Source: JANSYA01 sp965243385
GTDB lineage: Bacteria; Spirochaetota; Leptospiria; Leptospirales; Leptonemataceae
Assembly (NCBI GenBank): GCA_965243385.1
Contig: CBDEUV010000002.1
Span: forward strand, 4,898,001 to 4,962,000
Length of the DNA stretch: 64,000 nucleotides
Direction: 5' to 3'
In this document: positions 51,592 to 59,771 of the stretch, in pieces
Numbering within the stretch: position 1 is the stretch's first letter
Layout of the letters: the number at the start of each line of letters is the position of its first letter
Notes under the pieces: generated by a model
Databases searched by the model: none
What the model was told of the DNA's origin: nothing
What the model saw: only the letters and a program-made list of their open reading frames with translations
Made by a program: the position numbers and the translations under genes

Positions 51592-52257
51592 ATGAGCAAT
51601 CAAGAACCAAACGATATGCGCCAGATGACGGCGCTCGGCCGGCAGATCGAAACCGGCAGCTTCGCCGTGATCGATCGCGAAGTGGGCGAACATGATTTCC
51701 CGGCCGATCAGTGGCAGGTCGTACGCCGCGTGATTCACTCGACCGCCGATTTTGAATTCAAAGAACTGATGGCCTTTCACGAGAATGCGATATCGGCCGG
51801 CGTTGCGGCGCTGCGGGCGGGGTGTCCCTTGCTGGTCGACGTTAAGATGATTTCCGTAGGTCTGAACGCGGATCGTCTCGGCTCGTACGGCTGCGAAGTG
51901 CACACTTATATTTCCGACGATGACGTGATCAAAGTCGCGAAAGAGAAAAACTCGACCCGCGCCATCGAGTCCGTGCGCAAGGCCCATCGCCTGGGCAATC
52001 TGGCCGGTTCGATCGTCGCGGTGGGCAACGCGCCGACCGCGCTACTGGAAGTCTGTCGCTATATAAAAGAAGAAAATATTCGTCCGGCGCTGATCGTCGG
52101 AGTGCCGGTCGGGTTTATCAGCGCGGCCGAGTCTAAAGAAGCGGTGATGGAGCTCGACGTACCGTACATCGTGGCGCGCGGTCGCAAGGGCGGCAGCGCG
52201 ATCGCGGTTTCGATCATTCACGCGCTGCTGGCGCTTTCGGTCGAGGACGGGGGCTGA
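51592..52257 (+). CDS. cbiC: Cobalt-precorrin-8 methylmutase
   Basis: The protein has 221 residues from the ATG at 51592. RVIHSTADFEF contains the catalytic histidine of CbiC/CobH, followed by GCPLLVDVKMISVGLN, VGNAPTALLEVCR, VGVPVGFISAAESKEAVM and a C-terminal RGRKGGSAIAVSIIHALL. It moves the C11 methyl to C12, giving cobyrinic acid. It lies 50 nt after cbiD. A longer start (TTG 51538) is possible but less likely. Confidence 0.94.
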   Translation: MSNQEPNDMRQMTALGRQIETGSFAVIDREVGEHDFPADQWQVVRRVIHSTADFEFKELMAFHENAISAGVAALRAGCPLLVDVKMISVGLNADRLGSYGCEVHTYISDDDVIKVAKEKNSTRAIESVRKAHRLGNLAGSIVAVGNAPTALLEVCRYIKEENIRPALIVGVPVGFISAAESKEAVMELDVPYIVARGRKGGSAIAVSIIHALLALSVEDGG

Positions 52258-52265
52258 TTGATCCT

Positions 52266-53669
52266 ATGAGCGCTTCCGACACAAACGCCGTGGATCCCGG
52301 CGCGGGTTCTCCAAAAACCAGAACGAACGTTCTGTCTGCCGCGGGCGGGGACGAAACCAGAACGAACGTTCTATCTTCGTCGTCGGATGCGGCGTCGACA
52401 GATGCGGATGCGGCGCCGGAGATCAGCGCGCCGGTGACCCTGATCGGCATCGGCGACGACGGCTGTGCGAGCCTTTCGAGTCGCGCCGTGCACGCGGTCA
52501 GTCGCGCCCAGGTCCTGGCAGGAGGCGAACGGCTGCTGGAGTTCTTTCCGCAATTCGAGGGCCAGCGCATCGTATTAAAGAGCGGGATCAAGCAGGCACT
52601 TTCCGAAATCGCCGGGCTGGCGGACGAGAACAATGTGTGCGTACTGGCCTCCGGCGATCCGCTCTTCTTCGGGGTCGGGGGGCTTTTGATCCAGACGATT
52701 GGCGCCGGGCGCGTCCATGTCATTCCACATCCGTCTTCGGTCCAGCTGGCCTTTGCCCGCGCCGGCCTCAAATGGGACGATGCCGCCTGGCTTTCGCTGC
52801 ACGGCCGCGATCGCGCGGGACTGCTGACGAAACTCAAACGTCTGGCGAAAGTAGCGCTATTGACCGACGCGACGAATTCACCGCCGGCCATCGCCCGTTA
52901 TCTTCTGGATTTCGGCGAAAGCGATTGGCACGCGGTCGTCGGCGAGCGTCTGGGCGGTCCCGGCGAAAGAGTGCGCCGTTTCGAATCGCTGGAGGAGCTT
53001 GCGGGGTGCACGGACATTGACGAGTTGAACGTATTGATCTTGCTTCGGTCGGATCCGAGCTGGCGTCCGGCGCCCGTGCTGGTCAATCTGAGCGAAGACG
53101 AATACGCGAAGCGCGTGCCGAAGAAAGGCCTGATTACCAAGAAAGAAGTGCGTTTGCTTTCGATCGGCGCCCTGGAACTTCGCTCCGATAGCGTGATCTG
53201 GGACGTGGGCGCGGCGTCGGGTTCGATCGCCATCGAAAGCGCGCTGCTCGCCGTTCAGGGCCGGGCCTTCGCTATCGAGGTCGAAGCGGAAAGCCTGGAA
53301 TTTTGTCGCGAAAACTTAAAGAATCTCGCGGTCGATAATATTACGGTCGTCGAAGGTCGCGCTCCGGAAATTCTCGAAAGCATCGAACGGAAATTCGATC
53401 CCGACGCCGTTTTCATCGGCGGCAGCAAAGGCAGCCTGCGCGAGATCATCGCCGTCTGCTACGAACGATTGCGTCCGGGCGGTCGCATGGTCGTCAACGC
53501 GATCACCTTCGAAAATATTCAGGAAGCCTACGCTACGGCCCGCGATATGGAGCTCGATTGCGATATAACGCAGGTGCAAATTTCGCGGGCCGTGCCTATC
53601 GCGCGTTTTCATCGCTACGACGCGCAGAATCCGATTCACATTTTCACGATCCGAAAGTCTGAGGAATAA
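52266..53669 (+). CDS. cbiET: Cobalt-precorrin-7 C5/C15-methyltransferase, CbiE-CbiT fusion
   Basis: The protein has 467 residues. After an unusual about 55-residue Ser/Asp-rich leader carrying a duplicated palindromic peptide, CbiE (about 58-260) has ITLIGIG-like VTLIGIGDDG and LASGDPLFFGVG. CbiT (about 275-467) has TKKEVRLLSIGALEL, the SAM site WDVGAASGSIAIE and FIGGSKGSLREI. It methylates C5 and C15 and decarboxylates C12 in one protein, as CobL does. It begins 8 nt after the cbiC stop. The true start might be after the leader, but no good alternative start codon is evident. Confidence 0.94.
   Translation: MSASDTNAVDPGAGSPKTRTNVLSAAGGDETRTNVLSSSSDAASTDADAAPEISAPVTLIGIGDDGCASLSSRAVHAVSRAQVLAGGERLLEFFPQFEGQRIVLKSGIKQALSEIAGLADENNVCVLASGDPLFFGVGGLLIQTIGAGRVHVIPHPSSVQLAFARAGLKWDDAAWLSLHGRDRAGLLTKLKRLAKVALLTDATNSPPAIARYLLDFGESDWHAVVGERLGGPGERVRRFESLEELAGCTDIDELNVLILLRSDPSWRPAPVLVNLSEDEYAKRVPKKGLITKKEVRLLSIGALELRSDSVIWDVGAASGSIAIESALLAVQGRAFAIEVEAESLEFCRENLKNLAVDNITVVEGRAPEILESIERKFDPDAVFIGGSKGSLREIIAVCYERLRPGGRMVVNAITFENIQEAYATARDMELDCDITQVQISRAVPIARFHRYDAQNPIHIFTIRKSEE
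52320..52372 (+). repeat. Duplicated 14-bp palindrome at the start of cbiET
   Basis: AGAACG-AA-CGTTCT occurs at 52320-52333 and again at 52359-52372, each inside a longer shared stretch. The 39-bp period is in frame and encodes two copies of the peptide TRTNVLS. It is inserted in the non-conserved leader of the protein. Confidence 0.75.
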
Positions 53670-53672
53670 TAT

Positions 53673-54452
53673 ATGAACTATGGAAAATTATACGGAGTCG
53701 GCGTCGGCACAGGCTCGCCCGATCTAATGACCGTGCGGGCGGTCGACGTTCTAAGATCGGTCGACGTGATCGCCATCCCCAACAGTTCGAAACATACGAA
53801 ATCGGTCGCCTGGCGGATCGCCGGGAGCGCCGTGGGGCCGGTCGAAGGCCAGGAGCGGCTGGACCTCTTGTTCCCGATGACGAAGGACCCGGCGATCACT
53901 GTACCGGCCTGGGATAAGGCCTTCACTCAAATCGGCGAACGATTGCAGGCCGGCAAAAGCGTCGCCTTTATCACCGAAGGCGATCCGTTGTTTTATAGCA
54001 CCTATATCTATCTGCACAAGGCGGCGCCCGAGCGCTGGCCGGGCATTGAAACCGAAATCGTGCCGGCGGTCTCGAGCTTTACGGCCGTGCCTTCGGTTAT
54101 CGGCGCGCCCATCGCGGACGGCCAGGAGCGAGTGGCCGTGGTGCCGGCCAGTTACGGCCTGGAAGAGCTGCCTGCGATTTTGAAATTATTCGATACCGTT
54201 TTGCTGATGAAAGTCTCGAGCGTGATGCCGCAGCTCGTGAGCATTCTCGAAGCGGAAGGCCTGCTCGATAAATCGGTCTACGTCAGCAAGGCGACCATGC
54301 CGCTGCAGATGATCGAATCGGATTTGAAGAAAATCGCCAACGATAAATGCGATTATTTCAGCATGGTAATGGTCAGCAAAGGCGAACGCAACGGCGTTCT
54401 CGCCGGACGTTTCGCCGCCGCCCAGGGCGCGACTGCCGGGGATGCGGGATGA
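53673..54452 (+). CDS. cbiL: Cobalt-precorrin-2 C20-methyltransferase
   Basis: The protein has 259 residues. YGVGVGTGSPDLMTVRAV near the N-terminus, AFITEGDPLFYSTYIYL and the VPAVSSFTAVPSVIGAPIA segment are typical of the tetrapyrrole methylase CbiL/CobI. It uses SAM to methylate C20. It starts 3 nt after cbiET and its stop overlaps cbiG by 4 bases (ATGA). Confidence 0.95.
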   Translation: MNYGKLYGVGVGTGSPDLMTVRAVDVLRSVDVIAIPNSSKHTKSVAWRIAGSAVGPVEGQERLDLLFPMTKDPAITVPAWDKAFTQIGERLQAGKSVAFITEGDPLFYSTYIYLHKAAPERWPGIETEIVPAVSSFTAVPSVIGAPIADGQERVAVVPASYGLEELPAILKLFDTVLLMKVSSVMPQLVSILEAEGLLDKSVYVSKATMPLQMIESDLKKIANDKCDYFSMVMVSKGERNGVLAGRFAAAQGATAGDAG

Positions 54453-55618
54453 GCGCTTCGGTTTCCGAAACAGCGGATGAGCTGGCGCGCAAACCACGCA
54501 AAGACTACGCCATCTACGTGATTACGAAACACGGTCTGGACATCGCGGCGAATATTCGCGCCGCGTTGCCGGATGCGGATCTCTATGTTTCGCCGAAACA
54601 AATCGCGAACGCTCCCGCTGACGCCAGAGAGCTAACGCTTCCGATGGGACCGACCCTGCGCGCGACCTTCGATGAATACAACTGTCATATTCATATCATC
54701 AGCGTGGGCGCCGTAGTGCGCATGATCAAAGACCTGATGGTGAATAAAAAAACCGACCCCGCCATCGTCTGCGTCGACGACGCGTCGCGTTTCGCGATCT
54801 GCGTTTTGTCCGGCCATGTCGGTCGCGGCAATTTTTTTACGGAACGCATCGCGGAGGCGATAGCCGCGACCCCGGTGATTACGACCGCCTCCGACGCCCG
54901 CGGCACGCTGACCGTCGATATTCTCGGCAGGGATCTGGGCTGGCGGCTCGACGATATGGATCGCAACGTCACCCGGGGCTGCGCCGCGGTGGTCAACGAA
55001 ACCCGCGTCGCCTTCGTACAGGAAACCGGCGAGCCGGATTTCTGGCCGCTGGAGAAAGAGCTCCCGCCCGGCGTCGAATACCATACGGCGCTCGACGGGG
55101 TGCGGCCGGCGGACTACGAAATTCTGTTAATCGTCAGCGATCGCGACGTCGCCTCGTCGCATCCCGCGCACTACGAAAATTCGATCGTATTTCGACCGCG
55201 GAGCCTGGTGCTGGGACTCGGCTGCGATCGCGACACGCCGCTTGAGATTATCGAAAACGGGGTGCTGCATCATCTGGGGCAGGAAGGCCTTTCGATTAAG
55301 TCCGTCAAAGCCATCGCTTCGATCGACAAGAAGGCGGACGAGCCCGGCCTGCTCGCGCTTGCGGAAAAGTACGACTGGCCGTTCGAAACATATCCCGCCG
55401 CAGAACTGGACGTGGTGCCCGGCATTGAAAACCCGTCGGAGACCGTAAAGAAATACGTGGGCACCGTCGCCGTCGCCGAGCCGGCCTGTTTGCTCGCGGC
55501 GGGGGCGGAGAAATTACTGGTGCCCAAACGTTCTTATAAAGAAGATCACGACAAACATAATATGACCATGGCCGTCGCGCGCATCGATTTTTCGAAACGC
55601 GGCGATGCGAAGAGCTGA
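54449..55618 (+). CDS. cbiG: Cobalt-precorrin-5A hydrolase
   Basis: The protein has 389 residues from the ATG overlapping the cbiL stop. The N-terminal and central domains show IHIISVGAVVRMI, CVDDASRFAICVLSGHVGRGN with the acid residue of the CbiG active region, and PVITTASDARGTLTVD. The C-terminal CbiG domain has LVLGLGCDRDTPLEII, IKSVKAIASIDKKADEPGL and AVAEPACLLAAG. It opens the lactone and releases acetaldehyde from cobalt-precorrin-5A, a step specific to the anaerobic route. Confidence 0.95.
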   Translation: MSASVSETADELARKPRKDYAIYVITKHGLDIAANIRAALPDADLYVSPKQIANAPADARELTLPMGPTLRATFDEYNCHIHIISVGAVVRMIKDLMVNKKTDPAIVCVDDASRFAICVLSGHVGRGNFFTERIAEAIAATPVITTASDARGTLTVDILGRDLGWRLDDMDRNVTRGCAAVVNETRVAFVQETGEPDFWPLEKELPPGVEYHTALDGVRPADYEILLIVSDRDVASSHPAHYENSIVFRPRSLVLGLGCDRDTPLEIIENGVLHHLGQEGLSIKSVKAIASIDKKADEPGLLALAEKYDWPFETYPAAELDVVPGIENPSETVKKYVGTVAVAEPACLLAAGAEKLLVPKRSYKEDHDKHNMTMAVARIDFSKRGDAKS

Positions 55619-55650
55619 ACGCAGCGATAATACGAATTTCGGAAACGATT

Positions 55651-56532
55651 ATGAATACAGATCAAACCACTCCAGACGCAGCGGCTGCAGGCGAAAGAGG
55701 CGTGCTTTCCGTCGTCGGCATCGGCCCTGGCAACGACGACAATATCACGCCCAAAGCCCTGCGCGCGATCACCGAAGCGGAGCTGATCGTCGGCTATTCG
55801 ACTTATATCAAACTCGTAAAGCATCTGATCGCCGACAAAGAGATTGTACGAACGGGTATGACCGAAGAGATCGGGCGCGCGCGGGCGGCGGTCGAGGCGG
55901 CCAGGGCGGGCAAACGAGTCGCGATAATCTCTTCCGGCGACGCCGGCGTCTACGGCATGTGCGGGCTGGTCTTTCAGGTGCTCGAGGAAATCGGCTGGAC
56001 TCGCGACCAGAGCCCGGAGCTGCGAATCATTCCCGGTATTACCGCGTTGAACGCGTGCGCGTCGCTGGTCGGCGCGCCGCTGGGTCACGATTTCTGCGGC
56101 ATTTCGCTTTCGGATCTCTTAACCCCCTGGCCGTCGATCGTTAAGAAAATCGAGGCCGCCGCCTCCGCGGATTTCGTAATCGGCCTGTACAATCCGGCCA
56201 GCGGTCGTCGCACGCGCCAGATCGTCGAGGCTCAGGAGATCATTCGCCGGCATCGTCCGGGCACCACCCCGGTCGCGCTGGTGAAGAGCGGCTATCGTCG
56301 CCGCCAGCACATCGTGCACAGCGATCTCGACAATTTTCTGGATTACGAAATCGGCATGCTGACCACGGTGCTTGTCGGTTCGACTCAAACCTTTATGTTC
56401 GAAGACTATATGGTGACTCCGCGCGGTTATACGAACAAATATTCAATGAGCGACGGCGCGACCATCGAAGGCCAGACCCCGGCGCGCAGCCTCGCCCTCG
56501 ACGACGACGGCCGACCGATTGGAGCGCGTTAG
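55651..56532 (+). CDS. cbiH: Cobalt-precorrin-3B C17-methyltransferase
   Basis: The protein has 293 residues. VVGIGPGNDDNITPKALRAI, VGYSTYIKLV, ISSGDAGVYGMCGLV and PGITALNACASLVGAPLGHDF with ISLSDLLTPW are hallmark CbiH/CobJ segments, as is LYNPASGRR. It catalyses ring contraction by C17 methylation. The last about 40 residues, a short hydrophilic tail, are not part of the fold. It follows cbiG by 32 nt. Confidence 0.95.
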   Translation: MNTDQTTPDAAAAGERGVLSVVGIGPGNDDNITPKALRAITEAELIVGYSTYIKLVKHLIADKEIVRTGMTEEIGRARAAVEAARAGKRVAIISSGDAGVYGMCGLVFQVLEEIGWTRDQSPELRIIPGITALNACASLVGAPLGHDFCGISLSDLLTPWPSIVKKIEAAASADFVIGLYNPASGRRTRQIVEAQEIIRRHRPGTTPVALVKSGYRRRQHIVHSDLDNFLDYEIGMLTTVLVGSTQTFMFEDYMVTPRGYTNKYSMSDGATIEGQTPARSLALDDDGRPIGAR

Positions 56533-56606
56533 ATTTCGCGCGCTGAATCGCTGACGATAGAAAGATTAGAAGCGGAGTTGAGTGAAATATATGAGGGCGA
56601 AGCGTA

Positions 56607-57020
56607 ATGGCTAAAATCGGCAGACTGGCCGGCGGATTGCTGGCGAAAACCGGCGGCGATTTTTATCTCGTGGGGGAGTTGAAAATTCCATGCGATTGGG
56701 CGAAAGCCGGCTTCGAGGATCCCGGTGAAATCGCGGCCTTGGAACGTCATTATTTGAAATTAACGCCTCTGGCGTCCGCCGGCCCCGAGCTGGCGGAACC
56801 GTGTCTGGAAGTTACAATTGTCGAAGGCGAAGCCCTGGCGAAGCTTCTGTACGAACGGCTGGTCATTCACCGCAATGCTTCGGTCTCGGAACGTTTGTGG
56901 GATTTGATCTTCGACGCGGAAGAAAATGAAGGTGAGGCGGTCGTGAACGGCGATTGGCTTGCGGCCATGCCGAAAGAAATCTGGGAGATCGTACGCGACG
57001 AAGTGCTGAGCTGTCTCTGA
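56607..57020 (+). CDS. Hypothetical protein inside the cobalamin operon
   Basis: The protein has 137 residues and I do not recognise the family. It is soluble, with no signal peptide or membrane segment, and starts AKIGRLAGGLLAKTGG. A middle part has two cysteines (IPCDW; EPCLEVTIVEG) and a beta-strand-rich pattern. The C-terminal part is acidic and helical and ends EIWEIVRDEVLSCL. It lies 74 nt after cbiH and 26 nt before cbiF on the same strand, so it is almost certainly co-transcribed under the riboswitch. GAGG lies about 13 nt upstream of the ATG. A role as an accessory of the corrin methylases is only inferred. Confidence 0.7.
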   Translation: MAKIGRLAGGLLAKTGGDFYLVGELKIPCDWAKAGFEDPGEIAALERHYLKLTPLASAGPELAEPCLEVTIVEGEALAKLLYERLVIHRNASVSERLWDLIFDAEENEGEAVVNGDWLAAMPKEIWEIVRDEVLSCL

Positions 57021-57046
57021 GATTAAAGGTGAAACGAGAATAAGTT

Positions 57047-57820
57047 ATGAAAGTTTATATCATCGGAGCGGGGCCCGGAGACCCTGAATTGATTACGAAA
57101 AAAGGCGCCCGGCTTATTTCCGAGTGCCCCATCGTGCTGTACACGGGATCGCTTGTGCCGGTCGATGTGTTGCAGACGGCCCGTGCGGACGCGCAGGTAC
57201 TCGATTCCGCGGGCATGACCCTCGACGACATCACCGAGATCTTTCTCGAAGCGCAGAAGAATGATCAGGACGTCGCCCGCGTGCATACCGGCGACCCCGC
57301 GATCTACGGATCGACCGCGGAACAGATGCGGCGCCTGCGCGAACACGGCATCGAATACGAAGTCGTGCCGGGCGTTTCCAGCTTTGCGGCTTCGGCCGCC
57401 GCCCTCGGCAAAGAACTGACCCTGCCCGAGCTTTCGCAGACCATTATCGTCACTCGTATGGAAGGGCGCACGCCCATGCCCGACGGCGAAAAACTCGCGG
57501 ATCTCGCCCGGCACCAGGCGACGATGGTGCTCTTTTTGAGTATTACCCTGGTGCGCCAGGTCGTGCGCGAATTGACGCCGGTCTACGGCGCGGATTGTCC
57601 CGTGGCCATCGTATACAAAGCGAGTATGCCGGATCAGAAGATCATCGAAGGCACGCTGGATACGATCGAAGAGCGCTGGAAAGAGGCGGGTATCAAATCC
57701 CAGTCGATTATTATCGTGGGCCGGGTGTTAACTTCAGAAGACTTCGCTGATTCGCGCCTGTACGCGGCTGATTTTCATCACAAGTTTCGGCCGCCGCCGG
57801 CCCGCACGCCGAACCAATAG
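57047..57820 (+). CDS. cbiF: Cobalt-precorrin-4 C11-methyltransferase
   Basis: The protein has 257 residues. VYIIGAGPGDPELITKKGARLI, LYTGSLVP, VARVHTGDPAIYGSTAEQM, VVPGVSSFAASAAALGKELTLPE and RMEGRTPMP are diagnostic of CbiF/CobM. It methylates C11 before CbiG acts. It is last in the plus-strand cobalamin operon; its 3' end overlaps the convergent gene by 43 nt, with no separate terminator visible. Confidence 0.95.
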   Translation: MKVYIIGAGPGDPELITKKGARLISECPIVLYTGSLVPVDVLQTARADAQVLDSAGMTLDDITEIFLEAQKNDQDVARVHTGDPAIYGSTAEQMRRLREHGIEYEVVPGVSSFAASAAALGKELTLPELSQTIIVTRMEGRTPMPDGEKLADLARHQATMVLFLSITLVRQVVRELTPVYGADCPVAIVYKASMPDQKIIEGTLDTIEERWKEAGIKSQSIIIVGRVLTSEDFADSRLYAADFHHKFRPPPARTPNQ

Positions 57821-58545
57821 CCCGCGACCATTCCCACGGCCACCACGAATAGCAGAATCGCCATGGAACGTACGATCGATCCGGCGGGCGGCGATATGCC
57901 CTGAACGGCCACGGTCATTTCCGTGGCGAGGCTTTCGCCGTTCGGAGCGGTCGCGCTGATATGCACGCGATGCTCCGCGCCGTCGAAGAATTGCTGGCCC
58001 CAGATCCACGTTCCGTCGATAGAGCGGCCGCTGCTCGTGGCGAAGACTTCTTTATCGTCTTCGATGTGATCGAAGCTCAGATCGAAGACCGTTCCCGACA
58101 CCGGTACTCCGCCGCGCTCCAATCGCAGTACGAGATAGGCCACCTGGCCGACTGTCGCGCCGAGATCTTCATTTTTCGCATGCGCCGCCGCGTAGGCGAA
58201 AGCAGCCTGGTAACGGGAGCGTGCCGCGTCGCCGCCCTCTTCGTTTTCGTCCGCAGACGCGAGCACGGCGGCCGGCACGAGTTTGGCCGTGAGCGCGAGG
58301 CCCGCGTGGCGGTTCGTGACGAAGTCCCGGGCATCTCCGGAAGGCGGAGCGGGGTCGTGGGCGGCCAGCGCGAAGGGGGACGCACTCAGTAAAAGCAACA
58401 GTCCGATCAGTTTGCGCGCGGCTTTGTATCCTGTGTATCCTGTGTATCCTGTGTATGCTGTGTATGCAGGGAAGCCGATGCGTTTGCGATGCGCTTTGCC
58501 GGCGCGCAGAGAGGATGCGGGAATCGCTTGAGTTGCTCTGGTCAT
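57778..58545 (-). CDS. Unknown exported protein with C-terminal membrane anchor, in cobalamin-riboswitch operon
   Basis: The protein has 255 residues and the family is not recognised. An unusually long, basic n-region includes five near-copies of a Tyr-Thr-Gly tripeptide. A signal peptide (about 44-62, IGLLLLLSASPFALA) leads to a periplasmic beta-rich domain (about 63-220) and a C-terminal helix (SIVRSMAILLFVVAVGMVAGYWFG). It is third in a minus-strand operon after cbtB and a similar bitopic protein, behind a cobalamin riboswitch. A role in cobalt or corrinoid uptake is inferred from this control. The 3' end overlaps cbiF. Confidence 0.7.
   Translation of the reverse strand: MTRATQAIPASSLRAGKAHRKRIGFPAYTAYTGYTGYTGYKAARKLIGLLLLLSASPFALAAHDPAPPSGDARDFVTNRHAGLALTAKLVPAAVLASADENEEGGDAARSRYQAAFAYAAAHAKNEDLGATVGQVAYLVLRLERGGVPVSGTVFDLSFDHIEDDKEVFATSSGRSIDGTWIWGQQFFDGAEHRVHISATAPNGESLATEMTVAVQGISPPAGSIVRSMAILLFVVAVGMVAGYWFGVRAGGGRNL
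58423..58467 (-). repeat. Five-unit 9-bp tandem repeat within a coding region
   Basis: Five consecutive 9-bp units of the TGTGTATCC/TGTGTATGC type (plus-strand reading) encode repeated (A/G)-Y-T tripeptides just before the signal-peptide core of the protein at 57778-58545. Changes of unit number would keep the frame. Confidence 0.8.
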
Positions 58546-58595
58546 AGTTCTGATGATTTCGTCTCGTAAAATAATAACGTGCGATCGTGGGCGGC

Positions 58596-59213
58596 TTAAT
58601 CGCGATGATCTTCGTCGGCCGCGGCGCTGCGGCCGAGAATCAGTCCTGACACGCCGCCGAAGACCAGGAGCCCGGCCATAAGCAGCGCCAGATTCAGGAC
58701 TTCGTTCGAATTTTCACGCAGCGTGAAGCGAAAGCTCGCCTGAATCGGATCGCCGGCCTGGTTCGCGTTTTGGAGCGGCGTCGCGTGCACGCGCAGATTG
58801 TATTCGCCGCGGATCGGAAAGAGATACCGTAAGCTGTGTTCGCCGTCCTGCGCGAATGCTTCCGCGCGCAGCAGCGGCGTGCCCTCGACGACCGGAAAAT
58901 CCGTCGGAACCAGCGCGTGGCCGGGCGGGGCGTCGAGTTCAATTCGTAATTTCGCGGGCAGCGCCGCTGCGCTTTCGCCATCATCAGAGCGCACTCGAAT
59001 CGTCAGGCGGGCCACGTCAACATCGGGACCGATTTCGCCGGCCGGCGGTTCGAGTTCGTATTCGATGCGCGCGCCGCTCTCGGCGAAGCTCGCGCCCGGC
59101 GCCGTCAGTACCAGCGCGATGGCGAAGAGCGGGGCGACGAATCGCGAGCCGCGGGCGAAGGGTGAGCGCGACTCAGCGCGGTCCGGCGGTATGCGGTGAC
59201 TTTGGGTTTTCAT
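58596..59213 (-). CDS. Unknown bitopic periplasmic protein, in cobalamin-riboswitch operon
   Basis: The protein has 205 residues. There is an N-terminal signal peptide (about 25-45, FVAPLFAIALVLTAPGASFAE) and a beta-sandwich-like domain (about 46-165: ARLTIRVRS, AKLRIELDAPPGH, EYNLRVHATPL, ASFRFTLREN). A C-terminal membrane helix (about 172-193) ends in a short acidic tail. I do not recognise the family. It follows cbtB by 10 nt, so it is co-transcribed from the cobalamin riboswitch. It probably works with CbtB and the next protein in metal or corrinoid import; this is inference from context. Confidence 0.72.
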   Translation of the reverse strand: MKTQSHRIPPDRAESRSPFARGSRFVAPLFAIALVLTAPGASFAESGARIEYELEPPAGEIGPDVDVARLTIRVRSDDGESAAALPAKLRIELDAPPGHALVPTDFPVVEGTPLLRAEAFAQDGEHSLRYLFPIRGEYNLRVHATPLQNANQAGDPIQASFRFTLRENSNEVLNLALLMAGLLVFGGVSGLILGRSAAADEDHRD

Positions 59214-59223
59214 GGTCTGGAAC

Positions 59224-59430
59224 TCAATGGCAGGGAATCATCATCAGGCCGTGGCGCAGTTCGTGAAAATAGTCGTGCACCGGGGGATAGGTGGTAAACA
59301 GAACGGCGTACAGCACAATTCCCGTGATGGTCAAAAGTACCGCCGCCTTGCTCATCACCGATAGATTCAGCGTGTGTAAGAGGCGAACGTGTTTCTTCGC
59401 CTGTTTGTATGCCTGGTGTTCTTGCGTCAT
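59224..59430 (-). CDS. cbtB: Cobalt transporter subunit CbtB-like
   Basis: The protein has 68 residues with one membrane helix (about 28-47). It ends in HDYFHELRHGLMMIPCH, the histidine-rich terminus with a final PCH that marks CbtB. CbtB normally partners CbtA, a five-helix permease, in cobalt uptake; no CbtA is adjacent here. A CAGGAG ribosome site precedes the ATG. It is first gene behind the minus-strand cobalamin riboswitch. Confidence 0.82.
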   Translation of the reverse strand: MTQEHQAYKQAKKHVRLLHTLNLSVMSKAAVLLTITGIVLYAVLFTTYPPVHDYFHELRHGLMMIPCH

Positions 59431-59621
59431 GCTTCTATGCTCCTGTTGGGTTTAGAATAGTATTGCAGGGAGTTCGGCGACAGCTTGCGGGGCTGCCGCT
59501 TGCGGAGTTCGGGGTTTCACAAACAAGGCTCAGTTCCTGTATTCGAACGATGTCCGCCACAGGGAGCCCTGGCCGTTTCGGCGCGGGATGCATGATCGAA
59601 CCCATTACCACGGGGCGCGAT

Positions 59622-59765
59622 CGCGAGGGAGATCTGGCTTCGCAGCCGACAGCGTCTGGAGCATCGGGCGCTCATAGACGGTCGTCACGTTTACAGTTGC
59701 GGGTCAGCGCGGGAATTTCACCCAACTTCATCCCTGGAGCTCCGACAGATTTCCCCGACCGGGCA
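59622..59765 (-). ncRNA. Cobalamin riboswitch for the cbtB operon
   Basis: Read on the minus strand, the core GTTGGGTGAAATTCCCGC is followed by GACCCGCAACTGTAA (about 59691-59731). The B12 box GAAGCCAGATCTCC is at about 59628-59641. The overall length matches the class. It lies in the 341-base gap 59431-59771; the remaining 190 bases before cbtB contain small GC hairpins such as CAGGG/CCCTG, a possible expression platform. Confidence 0.9.
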
Positions 59766-59771
59766 AATTCG

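Noticed and set aside
58423..58467. CRISPR-like repeat
   Set aside because: The units are 9 bp, contiguous and in frame within a coding region, with no spacers. It is a simple tandem repeat; no CRISPR array or cas gene is present.
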